Positions 49,841 through 61,103 of a stretch of 64,000 nucleotides of DNA are shown here, in pieces. The stretch's first letter is position 1, and each line of letters starts with the position of its first letter. Origin of the DNA: Oscillospiraceae bacterium (lineage in GTDB: Bacteria > Bacillota > Clostridia > Oscillospirales > Ruminococcaceae); contig JAGHIE010000007.1 in the NCBI GenBank assembly GCA_017887325.1, positions 1 through 64,000 of the forward strand. The letters are read 5' to 3'. The translations under genes were made by a program, and so were the position numbers. The notes under the pieces are model-generated. The model ran no database searches and had not been told where the DNA came from. It was given only the letters and a program-made list of their open reading frames with translations.

Positions 49841-51100
49841 ATGAGTTGTATATATGTTGAAGGAGGTCATAAATTAAACGGTGAAATAGATTTGCAAGGA
49901 GCAAAAAATAGTTGTTTACCGATACTAGCAGGAACATTAGTTGGAAAAGGAATAAGTGTTATACATAATTGTCCTAGATTAACAGATGTTGAGGCTGCTA
50001 TAAAAATATTAAATTCCTTAGGTTGTAAAACTTATTGGAAAGGTAGAGATTTAATTGTAGATGCTAATGATGTAAACTGCGATACAATATCAGAAACATT
50101 AATGCGAGAAATGCGTTCATCAATAGTATTTTTAGGAGCAATTATTGCACGAATGGGAACAGCCGAGCTTTCATCTCCTGGTGGTTGTGAGTTAGGACCA
50201 AGACCAATAGATTTACATATATATGGACTAAAAAAATTAGGAGTTGATATAAAGGAAGAACGAGGATTTATAAAATGTAAAGTAAATAATAAATTAAGAG
50301 GAACGAAGATTGTACTTCCATTTCCTAGTGTGGGAGCAACAGAAAACATAATGATAGCGTCTGTTGTAGCACAAGGAGAAACTATAATACATAATGCAGC
50401 ACAAGAACCAGAAATTGTTGATTTGGCAAACTACTTAAATAGTAGGGGAGCAAATATAAAAGGTGCTGGAGATAGTTGTATTGTTATTAATGGGGTAAAA
50501 AAATTAGGCAATACAGAACACACAGTTATACCAGATAGAATAGTTGCAACTACATATTTAAGTGCAGTAGCAATGACAACTGGAGATGTTTTATTAAATA
50601 AAGCAAATCCACAAGATTTGGATAGTATAATACCAGTTATTGAGGAAATGGGAAGTAGAATTTTTGTTGAAAAAGATAAGATTAGGATTGTGTCAAAGGA
50701 TAGAGTTAAAGCTATAAAAACTATTCGAACAATGCCTTATCCTGGTTTTCCAACAGATGCCCAAGCTCCTATTATGGCTTTAGCATCTATTGCAAAAGGT
50801 ACAAGTGTTTTTGTAGAAAATATTTTTGAAAATAGATATAAACATGCAATAGAACTAAATAGAATGGGTGCCGATATAAAGATAGAGGGAAAAGTTGCAG
50901 TAGTAAAAGGTGTTGACAAACTTTTTGGAACAACAGTTAAATCACATGATTTAAGAGGTGGAGCATCTTTAGTATTGGCAGGTTTGGTAGCAGATGGAGT
51001 AACAAAAATTGAAGATATTCATCATATAGAAAGAGGATATCAAGATATTGATAAAGTATTTAAAGATTTAGGTGCAAAAATTTCAAGAAGTGATGTATAA
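49841..51100 (+). CDS. murA: UDP-N-acetylglucosamine 1-carboxyvinyltransferase
   Basis: GEIDLQGAKNSCLPILAGTLV, MRSSIVFLGAI, PGFPTDAQAPIMALA. Confidence 0.97.
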   Translation: MSCIYVEGGHKLNGEIDLQGAKNSCLPILAGTLVGKGISVIHNCPRLTDVEAAIKILNSLGCKTYWKGRDLIVDANDVNCDTISETLMREMRSSIVFLGAIIARMGTAELSSPGGCELGPRPIDLHIYGLKKLGVDIKEERGFIKCKVNNKLRGTKIVLPFPSVGATENIMIASVVAQGETIIHNAAQEPEIVDLANYLNSRGANIKGAGDSCIVINGVKKLGNTEHTVIPDRIVATTYLSAVAMTTGDVLLNKANPQDLDSIIPVIEEMGSRIFVEKDKIRIVSKDRVKAIKTIRTMPYPGFPTDAQAPIMALASIAKGTSVFVENIFENRYKHAIELNRMGADIKIEGKVAVVKGVDKLFGTTVKSHDLRGGASLVLAGLVADGVTKIEDIHHIERGYQDIDKVFKDLGAKISRSDV

Positions 51101-51139
51101 TGAATAATAAATGATGTAACAAAATATAGGGGATTGGCT

Positions 51140-51988
51140 ATGAATAAATTTAGAGAGCGAAGAATTGATAACAGACAAAGAGAATATGCTCAAAGGGTAA
51201 ATCAAGAGCGAAGAAGAAAAAGAAGAAAGAAAAATTATTTGATACATTATATATTAATTTTTATATTAGTTACTGTAATAGGTGTTATATTATCATTAAC
51301 AGTGTTCTTTAATATAAATAAAATAGTTATAAATGGAAATTCAACTTTAGTAACCAATGATCAAATAATTGGTTTTAGTAAAGTAAATGAAGGACAGAAT
51401 TTATTTAGAATTGATTTAGAAAAAATAGAAAATAGAATTATTGAGAACACAACTGATATAGATTCTGTGAATGTAAGAAGAGGATTGCCTGATAAACTTA
51501 TAATAGATTTGGAACCTTCTCAAGCAAAACTTGCTTACTATAATAATGGAAAGTATTATTTAATAAGTCAGGGTAATAGAGTTATCAATGTTGTAGACTC
51601 ACTTGATAATTATCCAGATATAATAAAATTTTCTTCAGCAGATTTAAAAGATATTAAAGTTGGAGATTTTTTAACTGATAATGAAGCTTATAAAGACATA
51701 AACAAATTAATAAGTCATATAAATAAAGTTGGATTAAACGGAATAAAAGCTATAGAGATAAAATCACATGGTGAAATAAAATTAGATTATGAAAACAGAA
51801 TAACTATTGAGCTTGGAAATATGGTTGAAATAGATTATAAACTAAAAACGGTTAATAAAGTATTGACAGAATATGTTGAAGCAAATTCATATGGTGTTAT
51901 TGATGCTAAAACAGAAACTGTAGCATATTTCAGACCTATGTCCAGAGAAAAACAAATAGAATCTGGAAAGGTAGTGAAAGTAGAATAA
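51140..51988 (+). CDS. FtsQ/DivIB-like POTRA protein
   Basis: Basic N-terminus, one TM, POTRA-like INKIVINGNSTLVTNDQIIGFSKVNEGQNLFRIDL. Confidence 0.85.
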   Translation: MNKFRERRIDNRQREYAQRVNQERRRKRRKKNYLIHYILIFILVTVIGVILSLTVFFNINKIVINGNSTLVTNDQIIGFSKVNEGQNLFRIDLEKIENRIIENTTDIDSVNVRRGLPDKLIIDLEPSQAKLAYYNNGKYYLISQGNRVINVVDSLDNYPDIIKFSSADLKDIKVGDFLTDNEAYKDINKLISHINKVGLNGIKAIEIKSHGEIKLDYENRITIELGNMVEIDYKLKTVNKVLTEYVEANSYGVIDAKTETVAYFRPMSREKQIESGKVVKVE

Positions 51989-52163
51989 TTCTATAATATA
52001 TGGTATTATTTATCAGTATTATTCAAAAATATTGATAAAAATTGTTACAAATTGTAACTAAAAAAAGACTAGATTTTTTTGAAAAAAAATAGTATAATGT
52101 AATCTATGAAAGAGTATTTATACAGTTAAGAGCAGAGTTTTATTAATTAGGAGGAAAAATACA

Positions 52164-53240
52164 GTGGAATATTCATTAGATATGATGACAAATGATAATG
52201 TAAATATAAAAGTAATAGGTGTAGGCGGTGGCGGTGGTAACGCCGTAAATAGAATGGTTGAATGTGGTGTAAAAAATGTTGAGTTCGTTGCTATCAACAC
52301 AGATAAAGCTGTTCTTGCTATATCTAAAGCTGATCACAAAGTTGAAATCGGTGAAAAATTAACAAAAGGTAGAGGTGCTGGTGGTAACCCTGAAATCGGT
52401 GCTGAATCTGCTAGAGAAAATAAAGAAGAAATCGAAGCTGTTTTAAAAGATACACAAATGGTATTTATCACAGCTGGTATGGGCGGTGGAACAGGTACAG
52501 GTGCTGCTCCAGTAGTTGCTCAAATTGCTAAAGATATGGGTATATTAACAGTAGGTGTTGTTACAAGACCATTTAGCTTTGAAGGAAGACAAAGAAAAAT
52601 CAATTCTGAAAGAGGTCTTGCAGAACTTGCTAAAGCAGTTGACTCTTTAATTATTATCCCTAACGATAAATTAGGTTCTATAACAGATAAATTTAAATCA
52701 TTAAAAGAAGTTTTCTATGCAGCTGACGATACATTAAGACAAGGTGTTCAAAGCATTTGTGACTTAATTAAAGTTCCAGGTTTAATCAACTTAGACTTTG
52801 CTGATATCAGTGCTGTTATGAAAAATGCTGGTTTAGCTCATATGGGTGTTGGTTCTGCTACAGGTAAAGACAGAGCAAGAGAAGCTGCACACAATGCTAT
52901 TACTAGCCCATTATTAGAAACAACAATTGATGGTGCTAAAGGTGTTATTATCAACATTACAGCTCCAGAAGATTTAGGTTTTGATGAAACAACAATCGCT
53001 TCTACATATATTTCTGAAGCTGCACACCCAGATGCAAGTATTTACTTAGGTGTATCATACAATGACCAATTACAAGATGAAGTTATCGTTTCTGTAATCG
53101 CAACTGGTTTTGATGACGGCAAAGAAGAAGAAGAAAAAAAACAACAAGTAGAACAAAATAAAAAATTAGACCAAGTTTTATCATCTGATCCAAATGCAGA
53201 TTTAGACTTAGGTGAATTAATGGGATTCTTTAGAAAATAA
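52164..53240 (+). CDS. ftsZ: cell division protein FtsZ
   Basis: [32 protein letters not shown]-type tubulin signature. Confidence 0.99.
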   Translation: MEYSLDMMTNDNVNIKVIGVGGGGGNAVNRMVECGVKNVEFVAINTDKAVLAISKADHKVEIGEKLTKGRGAGGNPEIGAESARENKEEIEAVLKDTQMVFITAGMGGGTGTGAAPVVAQIAKDMGILTVGVVTRPFSFEGRQRKINSERGLAELAKAVDSLIIIPNDKLGSITDKFKSLKEVFYAADDTLRQGVQSICDLIKVPGLINLDFADISAVMKNAGLAHMGVGSATGKDRAREAAHNAITSPLLETTIDGAKGVIINITAPEDLGFDETTIASTYISEAAHPDASIYLGVSYNDQLQDEVIVSVIATGFDDGKEEEEKKQQVEQNKKLDQVLSSDPNADLDLGELMGFFRK

Positions 53241-53242
53241 TA

Positions 53243-53274
53243 AAAAAAGCTGGAATGTTAAGTTCCAGCTTTTT
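53243..53274. terminator. bidirectional terminator
   Basis: AAAAAGCTGGAA-tgttaag-TTCCAGCTTTTT. Confidence 0.85.
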
Positions 53275-54280
53275 ATTTTAGTTTTGAAAACTTATAACCA
53301 TCATTTCTTAAAGTATCAATAAAATCACCTAATATTTCTGTATTTGTTTTAGATACAGCGTGTAATAAATAAATTGCTCCATTATGAGCAGAGTCTACAA
53401 GTGTATTTAAAGAGGTTGTGGTATCAGGTTGATTATCTGTTTCCCAATCTTTATAAGCAAAACTCCAAAAAACAGATTTGTATCCCAAATTTTGAGTTAA
53501 AGCTAAACTTTGTTCACTAAATTCACCCATAGGTGGTCTAAACAAAGTCATTTCATAGTTAAAGTTTTCTTTTATATATTCGTGAAGTTCGTTTATTTCG
53601 TTTGTAGCTTTTTCAATACTGATTTCTGCCATTGAAGGGTGGTTTACAGTATGGTTTCCAACAATATGTCCTTCTGCAATCATTCTTTTTATAATGTCAG
53701 GGTTTTCCTTTACATATGGCATGGTAACAAAAAATACAGCAGGACAATTTTTTTCTTTTAATACATCTAAAATTTTTTCAGTATATCCATTTTCATATCC
53801 TTCATCAAATGTTAAGTAAATCTCTTTACAATTATCTTTGATGAAATATGCATCTAAATTACCATATTTTTCTTGAAATTGGGTACAGGAAACAGGAATT
53901 TTATTTTCATCAACATTTTTTCCTTGTCCCCAACAATGTTTTTCTCTAGAAAAAGTATCAATGTTAGCAATAGTAGGAAAGTCCAAAGAACCTTCGTCTT
54001 TGGACCTTTCTGAAGAATTGTTCATCATTTTATCAGATTCGCTTTGAACTTTGCTTTCTGCGTCATTAATAGCATCACTTATATTATCCTTAGCATTATT
54101 CAAATCATCTTCTACATTGTCTTTAGCGTTATTTAAGTCATCTTGCATATCACTAACGGCACTGCTTTCATTAGTTGATGAGTTTTGATTGTTTTGATTA
54201 TCTTCATTATTGCAGGATACAAGACATGTAATAGCTAAACTACACGCTAAAAATGATGCTAAAATTTTTTTTGCTATCAT
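53273..54280 (-). CDS. lipoprotein with polysaccharide deacetylase (NodB) domain, PdaA-like
   Basis: Lipobox LVSC; EIYLTFDEGYENGYTEKIL, GHIVGNHTVNHPSM, LFRPPMGEFS. Confidence 0.92.
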   Translation of the reverse strand: MIAKKILASFLACSLAITCLVSCNNEDNQNNQNSSTNESSAVSDMQDDLNNAKDNVEDDLNNAKDNISDAINDAESKVQSESDKMMNNSSERSKDEGSLDFPTIANIDTFSREKHCWGQGKNVDENKIPVSCTQFQEKYGNLDAYFIKDNCKEIYLTFDEGYENGYTEKILDVLKEKNCPAVFFVTMPYVKENPDIIKRMIAEGHIVGNHTVNHPSMAEISIEKATNEINELHEYIKENFNYEMTLFRPPMGEFSEQSLALTQNLGYKSVFWSFAYKDWETDNQPDTTTSLNTLVDSAHNGAIYLLHAVSKTNTEILGDFIDTLRNDGYKFSKLK

Positions 54281-54398
54281 AAATAATCCTCCATAGTGGA
54301 TAAATTTATCATTAATAAATGATACAATTTTATTATTTACAACGCAATCAAAAATATACAAACAAAAATTGCTTAAAATTTATAAATTTTAAGCAATT

Positions 54399-55067
54399 TT
54401 ATTTTTTTATTTTATTTTCAGTGGACTTTATTAAATTAAATAAAGAAGATGAAGAATTTGGATAATCGTGTTCAATAGTTGTTGATGATATAGCCATTTT
54501 ATCAATATTAATATCATTATCTTTTTTATCAAGAATAGATGAGATATTAGCTTGACACTCTAACATTTTAGCAGTTGATATAGTTGAAAAAATGTTTTTA
54601 TTAATGGTAAATAAAGTAGATTCATTTTTAGGGTTAATATTATATATTGTTCTAAAAATGTTATATACACCAAGCATAATATAATCAGTAGCTTCTTTAA
54701 TTAATTGTTTATTTTTAGTTTTACATAATAAATCAAAAACTATATTTAAAGAATTAGAGATAATTCTTTTATTAAGCATATTTACATTATCATTTTCGTA
54801 ATTTCCAATAGAAGTATCATCTTCTGGTATATTGGTTACAGATAAAGTTGCTCCTGTTTTTTCAGGGGAACGACCTAAAAGATAATCACAAGAAACATTA
54901 TAGAAATTTGCAGTTTTAACAACAAAATCTAATCCACATTCACGAATACCTTTTTCGTAGTGAGAAAGAAGGGCTTGTGATATATTTAGTTCGCTGGCTG
55001 CTTGTTTTTGACTTATACCACGCTCTTTTCTTAAAAGAGTAAGAATTCGTGGAAAATCACTATTCAT
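54399..55067 (-). CDS. XRE-family HTH transcriptional regulator
   Basis: LRKERGISQKQAASELNISQALLSHYEKGIRECG N-terminal HTH; C-terminus of unknown function. Confidence 0.9.
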   Translation of the reverse strand: MNSDFPRILTLLRKERGISQKQAASELNISQALLSHYEKGIRECGLDFVVKTANFYNVSCDYLLGRSPEKTGATLSVTNIPEDDTSIGNYENDNVNMLNKRIISNSLNIVFDLLCKTKNKQLIKEATDYIMLGVYNIFRTIYNINPKNESTLFTINKNIFSTISTAKMLECQANISSILDKKDNDINIDKMAISSTTIEHDYPNSSSSLFNLIKSTENKIKK

Positions 55068-55366
55068 TCGTCAGTCCACCTTTACTAGAAGTTTTAACGT
55101 ATAGTAAATTATATTATATTTGATACAATTTGTAAAGACATTTTTAAAAAATAAGCAATAAATTGTAGATTTATGGTAAAAAATGGAAGCAGATATTTGT
55201 AATAATTACATAAGTTTTTTAAAAAACAGTAAGATAAAAATAAAAAAAGTCGAATTTTACACAAAATAATAATAAAATATCAATTGATATTTTATCTAGA
55301 ATAATATAAAATAGTACTAAATATAATTTTAATTCGATAATAATATATGATACAGTTGGAGGATTT

Positions 55367-56062
55367 ATGCGAAGTTATAGAATTTATTTGTATAGACATG
55401 GGAAAATAGATGAAAATTATGAAGGAAAATACATAGGTAAAACAGATGTTGATTTATCTTTAAAAGGAATTACAGAGCTTAAAAAATTAACAGAAGATTA
55501 TGAATATCCAAATGTTGGTAAAGTTTATTCTAGTCCATTAAAAAGATGCTTACAAACTTGTGGAATGATATATCCTCAAATGCAAATTAATACAGTTAAA
55601 GATATAAGTGAATATGATTTTGGAGATTATGAAAACAAATCTATCTCAGAATTAAAAGATGACGAGTATTTTTTAAAATGGTGTGAAGGTAAAAACGATG
55701 GAAGTCAAGCGAATGTAGAAAATGGTGCTGATTTTTCTAAAAGAATAAGAGAAGGATTCGATTTGATAATCAAAGATATGATGAAAAATAAAATATCTTC
55801 AGCAGCAGTTGTAACACATGGTGGAGTTATAATGTCAATCCTTGCTATGTGTGGATTACCTAGAATGAATCCGTCTAATTGGGCTGTTGATAATGGGAAA
55901 GGTTATAGCATTTTAGTTAATGCATCTCTTTGGGGTAATACATCATCATTCGAAATTTGTGATAAAATACCGTATAATCCAAACGAAGAATATGAATTAA
56001 AAAATTATGAGTTTTTAGATGTAGATGACTTAAAAAAACAAGCAAAAAATGAAATGAATTAG
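55367..56062 (+). CDS. histidine phosphatase family protein
   Basis: YLYRHGKIDENYEGKYIGKTDVDLSLKG, SSPLKRCLQT, VTHGGVI. Confidence 0.92.
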   Translation: MRSYRIYLYRHGKIDENYEGKYIGKTDVDLSLKGITELKKLTEDYEYPNVGKVYSSPLKRCLQTCGMIYPQMQINTVKDISEYDFGDYENKSISELKDDEYFLKWCEGKNDGSQANVENGADFSKRIREGFDLIIKDMMKNKISSAAVVTHGGVIMSILAMCGLPRMNPSNWAVDNGKGYSILVNASLWGNTSSFEICDKIPYNPNEEYELKNYEFLDVDDLKKQAKNEMN

Positions 56063-56070
56063 GTGGTTTT

Positions 56071-56880
56071 ATGGATAGTATAGATCCAAAAAAATTAGAA
56101 GGCTATGAAAAAAGTTTAAGAATAATGAAAAATAATGTTAGTAGAGTAATAGCAGTAACATTATTTTCTATATCATGCTTAATATTTTTAGTGATATTAT
56201 GGCTATTAGTAGACAGTATTTTTATAACATTTTTTAGTTCATTGAATATTAGCGAAAATACATTTAGTATTGTGAATACAGTTATAAAATCTTTATTTAC
56301 TGTTATACCGATGATATTCATATATTTGCCTATAGAGTTGGGAATTGGAAAATGGTTTTATGAAATAAGTAATAGTAAAGGGAAAAATGTTAGTTTAACA
56401 ACATTGTTTTATTATTTTAATAATAAAAGTCTATACTTTAAGTCACTTAATTTACAATTAGATTTACTTGTACGAAAAGCTATTATTTTTGCAGTTTGTT
56501 TAATACCTGCATTTGTATATGAAATTTGGTATAGTAGCTTTCAGTTTAATTTGTTTTTTTTAGGAATTAATGTTTTGAGATTGTTAGATTTTATTTTAAT
56601 AGTTGCAGGGTTAGTTTTTGCCTTTGTATATAATTTAAAATATTTTATGGTGAAGTATTTATTTTTTAATAAAGAAGAATCTAATAAAGAGCTATTTTTT
56701 AAATCTGATTGTATAATGAGGATAAGAAAAAAAGAAGTAGTAGAAATGTATTTATCTTTTTTTCCTTTTTACATATTAAGTGTTCTTATTGTACCGATAT
56801 TTTTTATGGTACCGTATATGGTCTTATATTTTATTTGTATGGCAAAAGAGTTTATGGGAAAATCAATGAAATGTAATTAA
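56071..56880 (+). CDS. integral membrane protein (DUF975-like)
   Basis: Multiple TM segments; IELGIGKWFYEIS-type motif. Confidence 0.55.
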   Translation: MDSIDPKKLEGYEKSLRIMKNNVSRVIAVTLFSISCLIFLVILWLLVDSIFITFFSSLNISENTFSIVNTVIKSLFTVIPMIFIYLPIELGIGKWFYEISNSKGKNVSLTTLFYYFNNKSLYFKSLNLQLDLLVRKAIIFAVCLIPAFVYEIWYSSFQFNLFFLGINVLRLLDFILIVAGLVFAFVYNLKYFMVKYLFFNKEESNKELFFKSDCIMRIRKKEVVEMYLSFFPFYILSVLIVPIFFMVPYMVLYFICMAKEFMGKSMKCN

Positions 56881-56903
56881 ATTGCTTATTAGAAGGTGTA
56901 AAA

Positions 56904-57701
56904 ATGACAGCATTATTGAACGCAAAAAGAGTAGTTGTAAAGGTAGGAACATCAACTTTAACACATAGCACAGGTTTGTTAAATATTAGAAGAGTAGAGC
57001 AATTAGTAAAGATTTTATCAGATTTAAAAAATGCTGGTAAAGATATAATACTAGTTAGTTCTGGAGCTGTTGGAGTAGGAGTAGGAGAATTGGGTTTGAA
57101 AGAAAAACCAAAAGATATTCCTACAAAACAGGCATGTGCAGCTATAGGTCAATGTGAGCTTATGTATATTTATGATAAATTATTTTCAGAATATAATCAT
57201 AAAGTAGCGCAAGTATTATTAACAAGAGATAATATAGATGTTGAAAATAGAAAAATAAATGTACAAAATACATTTAACAGATTGCTTGATTTGAATGTAA
57301 TACCAGTAGTTAACGAGAATGATACAGTATCAATAGAAGAATTAGAATTTGGTGACAATGATACATTAGCTGCTATTGTTGGTAAGTTAGTAGATACAGA
57401 TTTATTAATTATTCTTAGTGATATAGACGGATTATATGATAAAAATCCTAAAGTATATCAAGATGCTAAAAAAATTGATAAAGTTACAAAAATAGACGAT
57501 GAAATTAGAAGTTTAGCTGGAGGAAAAGGATCAGAATTAGGAACTGGTGGTATGATTACAAAATTAAATGCTGCAGAAATAGCTTTGCAATCAGGATTTT
57601 CTATGATTTTAGCAAATGGTCAATCTCCAGAAGTTTTATATGATTTATTAGATGGAAAAAATGTTGGAACAATATTTTGTGCAGGAAATTTAGTTGAATA
57701 G
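56904..57701 (+). CDS. proB: glutamate 5-kinase (no PUA domain)
   Basis: VVVKVGTSTLTHSTGLLN, LVSSGAVGVGVGEL, NENDTVSIEELEFGDNDTLAAIV; 265 aa. Confidence 0.97.
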   Translation: MTALLNAKRVVVKVGTSTLTHSTGLLNIRRVEQLVKILSDLKNAGKDIILVSSGAVGVGVGELGLKEKPKDIPTKQACAAIGQCELMYIYDKLFSEYNHKVAQVLLTRDNIDVENRKINVQNTFNRLLDLNVIPVVNENDTVSIEELEFGDNDTLAAIVGKLVDTDLLIILSDIDGLYDKNPKVYQDAKKIDKVTKIDDEIRSLAGGKGSELGTGGMITKLNAAEIALQSGFSMILANGQSPEVLYDLLDGKNVGTIFCAGNLVE

Positions 57702-57718
57702 AATACAGGAGGTGTGAT

Positions 57719-58966
57719 ATGAACTCAATGCAACAATTAGGGCAAAGAGCTAAAAAAGCAAGTTTTGAAATAAGTTCATTAACTACACAGCAAAAAAATG
57801 ATGTTTTAAAAGAAATATCTAATATTTTGATAGAAGATACAGATGAGATATTAAAACAAAATGAAATAGATATACAAAATGCTAAAAGCAATGGTATATC
57901 TGATGTTATGGTAGACAGACTTTTGTTAACAGAAGAAAGAATAAAATCTATATCTAAAGCAATAGATAAAGTTATACAATTAGAAGACCCAGTAGGTGTA
58001 GTATTAGGTGGAGGAAAACAACCAAATGGATTAAACATAACTAAAGTTAGTGTTCCGCTAGGTGTAATTGGAATAATATTCGAATCAAGACCAAATGTTA
58101 CAGTAGATGCAGCTGTTTTATGTATTAAATCTGGTAATGTTACTATATTACGAGGTGGAAAAGAAGCTATTAATACAAATAAAGCTTTAGTAAAATCAAT
58201 GAGAAAAGCTTTGAAAAATAAATCATTGCCAGAAGATATGGTTTTATTAGTAGAAGATACATCAAGAGATAGTGCTGTTGAAATGATGAAATTGAATGGC
58301 TTTATTGATGTTTTGATACCAAGAGGTGGAGCAGGTCTTATAAAAACTGTTGTTGAAAATTCAACTGTACCAGTTATTGAAACAGGCACTGGAAATTGTC
58401 ATATATATGTAGATGAGAGTGCAACATTAGATATGGCAGTAAATGTAGTAAACAACGCAAAAACAAGTAGACCAAGTGTTTGTAATGCTTGTGAGAGTTT
58501 GTTAGTACATAAAAATATTGCTAATGAATTTTTAAGAAAAATATCTGAAAAATTTAAAGAGCATGATGTACAAATATTAGGGTGTGAAGAAACAAAAGAA
58601 ATATTAAAAGATATAACACTTGCAACACAAGATGATTACATGACAGAATTTTTAGACTATAAAATTTCAGTGAAAGTTGTAAACGATATAGATGAAGCCA
58701 TTGCTCATATAAATAAATACACTACAAAACATTCTGAATGTATAATAACTAATGATTTAAATTCTTCTATAAAATTTACAACATTAGTAGATGCAGCTGC
58801 TGTATATGTTAATGCTTCTACTAGATTTACTGATGGTGGAGAGTTTGGGTTAGGTGCAGAAATAGGAATATCAACACAAAAACTACACGCAAGAGGACCT
58901 ATGGGATTACAACAATTGACAACATCTAAATATATTATTCAAGGTAATGGTCAAATAAGGGTATAA
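57719..58966 (+). CDS. proA: glutamate-5-semialdehyde dehydrogenase
   Basis: VPLGVIGIIFESRPNVTVDAA, GNCHIYVDE, RFTDGGEFGLGAEIGIST. Confidence 0.98.
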   Translation: MNSMQQLGQRAKKASFEISSLTTQQKNDVLKEISNILIEDTDEILKQNEIDIQNAKSNGISDVMVDRLLLTEERIKSISKAIDKVIQLEDPVGVVLGGGKQPNGLNITKVSVPLGVIGIIFESRPNVTVDAAVLCIKSGNVTILRGGKEAINTNKALVKSMRKALKNKSLPEDMVLLVEDTSRDSAVEMMKLNGFIDVLIPRGGAGLIKTVVENSTVPVIETGTGNCHIYVDESATLDMAVNVVNNAKTSRPSVCNACESLLVHKNIANEFLRKISEKFKEHDVQILGCEETKEILKDITLATQDDYMTEFLDYKISVKVVNDIDEAIAHINKYTTKHSECIITNDLNSSIKFTTLVDAAAVYVNASTRFTDGGEFGLGAEIGISTQKLHARGPMGLQQLTTSKYIIQGNGQIRV

Positions 58967-59171
58967 AAACAATTATTTGGTATATGTGTATATTATGTAT
59001 GTGTTTATATCTTTTAAATTTAGATTAAAAGTAAATTGACTAAAATACTTAAAAGGAATATACTTTTTAAGACATACTTTACATTATAAATAACAATTGT
59101 TTACACTGACTTTACATTTATAATTATAATATTATAGATAGATGATGTGATTGATAGGAGGAGTGCGTTAA

Positions 59172-60920
59172 ATGAGTGATAAAACTAATAGTTTTAAACA
59201 AAAAGTAAGTTTATTAAGAGAAAAAAATCTAAATAGTAAATTAGGTTTAATTCTTACAATATTAGCACCATTATGGATAGTTTTAGTAACAGAAATAAAC
59301 CAAAAAGGTAATTTATCATCATTTTTGACAATCGTTAAAACACCAAGTATATTGTTATTTGACTTTTTATTTGTCTTTGCAATATATGGATTTATATTAT
59401 TACTAGTAAAGCGTTCTTGGATTTCAGCAACAATAACAGGCGTAGCAATGTACATATTGTCATGCGTAGAGTTTTACAGATACAGAGCTAGTGGAGCTCA
59501 CTTTACTATGGGTGACTTCTCATTGTTTACTAATGTTGGAGATGCTGCTAAGTTTGCAAAAATCCAAATATATCCTTCTTTAGTTATAATGTTGTTATTA
59601 TTATTAGCTTATTTATCAGCTATGTTTATGTATACAACAAAAATAAATTTCAATTGGAAACATATGGTTCCTGGGTGTTCAGCAATAGCAATTTCTATGG
59701 TAGCATTTTTTATGGTACCAACAATATCAACACCTATATTCCAAGCATTTAATATAAATCATGGTAGTAGTGCAAACAACTTTATTTTAGAAGAAAAATT
59801 CCAAGATAACGGAATGATATCATTTTTAGTTGAAAATGTTACAGATACAATAAAAACAGTTAACATAAAAGCTCCTAAAAATTATTCTGAACAAACAGTT
59901 AAAGATTTAGCAGTTGAAGTTCAAGCAATTCAACCTAAAGTAAAACCAAATGTAATAATGATTATGAGTGAATCTTATACAGATTTTAGAAAATTTGAAG
60001 AATTAAATGTTAGTGATGATTATTATACAAATTTTGATATAATGTCAAATGAAGGATTTAAAGGTACAGCATTTGTTCCAACTTTTGGTGGATATACTGT
60101 TAAATCTGAATTTGAATTATTATTTGGTTTACCAATAAAAAGTTTAAATGGTACACAAGCACCACAATCATTAATAAATGACGAAGAACAACTTACAATT
60201 GCAAATTACTATAAAACACAAGGATATCATACAGCTTATATGCATCCTTATACAAGAGAGTTCTATGATAGAGGCGAGTTATTACCTAGATATTCTTTTG
60301 ACAATTTGTATTTCCAAGAAGAAATCCCTGGAGAAAACTTTAGAAGATATAGAGACGATAAAGCAAACTTTGATATGGCTGTAAAAGAAATTAAAGATAA
60401 CGAAGACCCTACATACATTCATATAACAACTATGCAAAATCACATGCCTTACAATTTAAAAGAAGGTCAAACAGAATTTGATTATTATATGGAAGGTATA
60501 AAAAATACTGATAAACGTTTAGGTGAATTAATGGAAGAACTAAAAAACATTGATGAACCAACAGTTGTTATGATGGTAGGTGACCACTTCCCATTCTTTA
60601 CAGAAGAGAACAGTGCATATGACAAATTAGGAGTAACAAGTGAAAACTGTCAAGAACTATATGAACAACCATATGTTGTATGGGCAAACTATGATCAAGA
60701 TTTCTCTAGTATGCCAACAGAAGTTGTATCATTATTCTATCTACCACATATCTTAATAGACTCTTTAGGTTTAGAAAAATCTGAACTTGGAGCTATAATG
60801 GATAAACAAATTGAAGTTTCACCAATATATACTTTAGAGTATGATGAAAATACAAAAAATGAAGTTTTAGATACAATTACTTATGATATTATCTTAGGTG
60901 ATGGATACGCAAAAAAATAA
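59172..60920 (+). CDS. LTA synthase family sulfatase-fold membrane protein
   Basis: N-terminal TM bundle; NVIMIMSESYTDF, FVPTFGGYTVKSEFELLFGL, MHPYTREFYDRG, VMMVGDHFPFF. Confidence 0.93.
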   Translation: MSDKTNSFKQKVSLLREKNLNSKLGLILTILAPLWIVLVTEINQKGNLSSFLTIVKTPSILLFDFLFVFAIYGFILLLVKRSWISATITGVAMYILSCVEFYRYRASGAHFTMGDFSLFTNVGDAAKFAKIQIYPSLVIMLLLLLAYLSAMFMYTTKINFNWKHMVPGCSAIAISMVAFFMVPTISTPIFQAFNINHGSSANNFILEEKFQDNGMISFLVENVTDTIKTVNIKAPKNYSEQTVKDLAVEVQAIQPKVKPNVIMIMSESYTDFRKFEELNVSDDYYTNFDIMSNEGFKGTAFVPTFGGYTVKSEFELLFGLPIKSLNGTQAPQSLINDEEQLTIANYYKTQGYHTAYMHPYTREFYDRGELLPRYSFDNLYFQEEIPGENFRRYRDDKANFDMAVKEIKDNEDPTYIHITTMQNHMPYNLKEGQTEFDYYMEGIKNTDKRLGELMEELKNIDEPTVVMMVGDHFPFFTEENSAYDKLGVTSENCQELYEQPYVVWANYDQDFSSMPTEVVSLFYLPHILIDSLGLEKSELGAIMDKQIEVSPIYTLEYDENTKNEVLDTITYDIILGDGYAKK

Positions 60921-60936
60921 GTAATATTTAACATAA

Positions 60937-60974
60937 TAAAAAGGTGTTGATTTGTGAAAAATCAACACCTTTTT
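60937..60974 (+). terminator. intrinsic terminator
   Basis: AAAAAGGTGTTGAT-tttgtgaaaa-ATCAACACCTTTTT. Confidence 0.85.
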
Positions 60975-61103
60975 ATGTATAATGTGTGTAAAATTTTAAT
61001 GTAATTTTAAGAAAAAAAGCTTTTAAAATATACTAAAAAGTGATATACTTTTAAAGTAAAATGGTTTACAGATAGAGAGCAGAATTCGGGGGATAAAAAA
61101 GCT

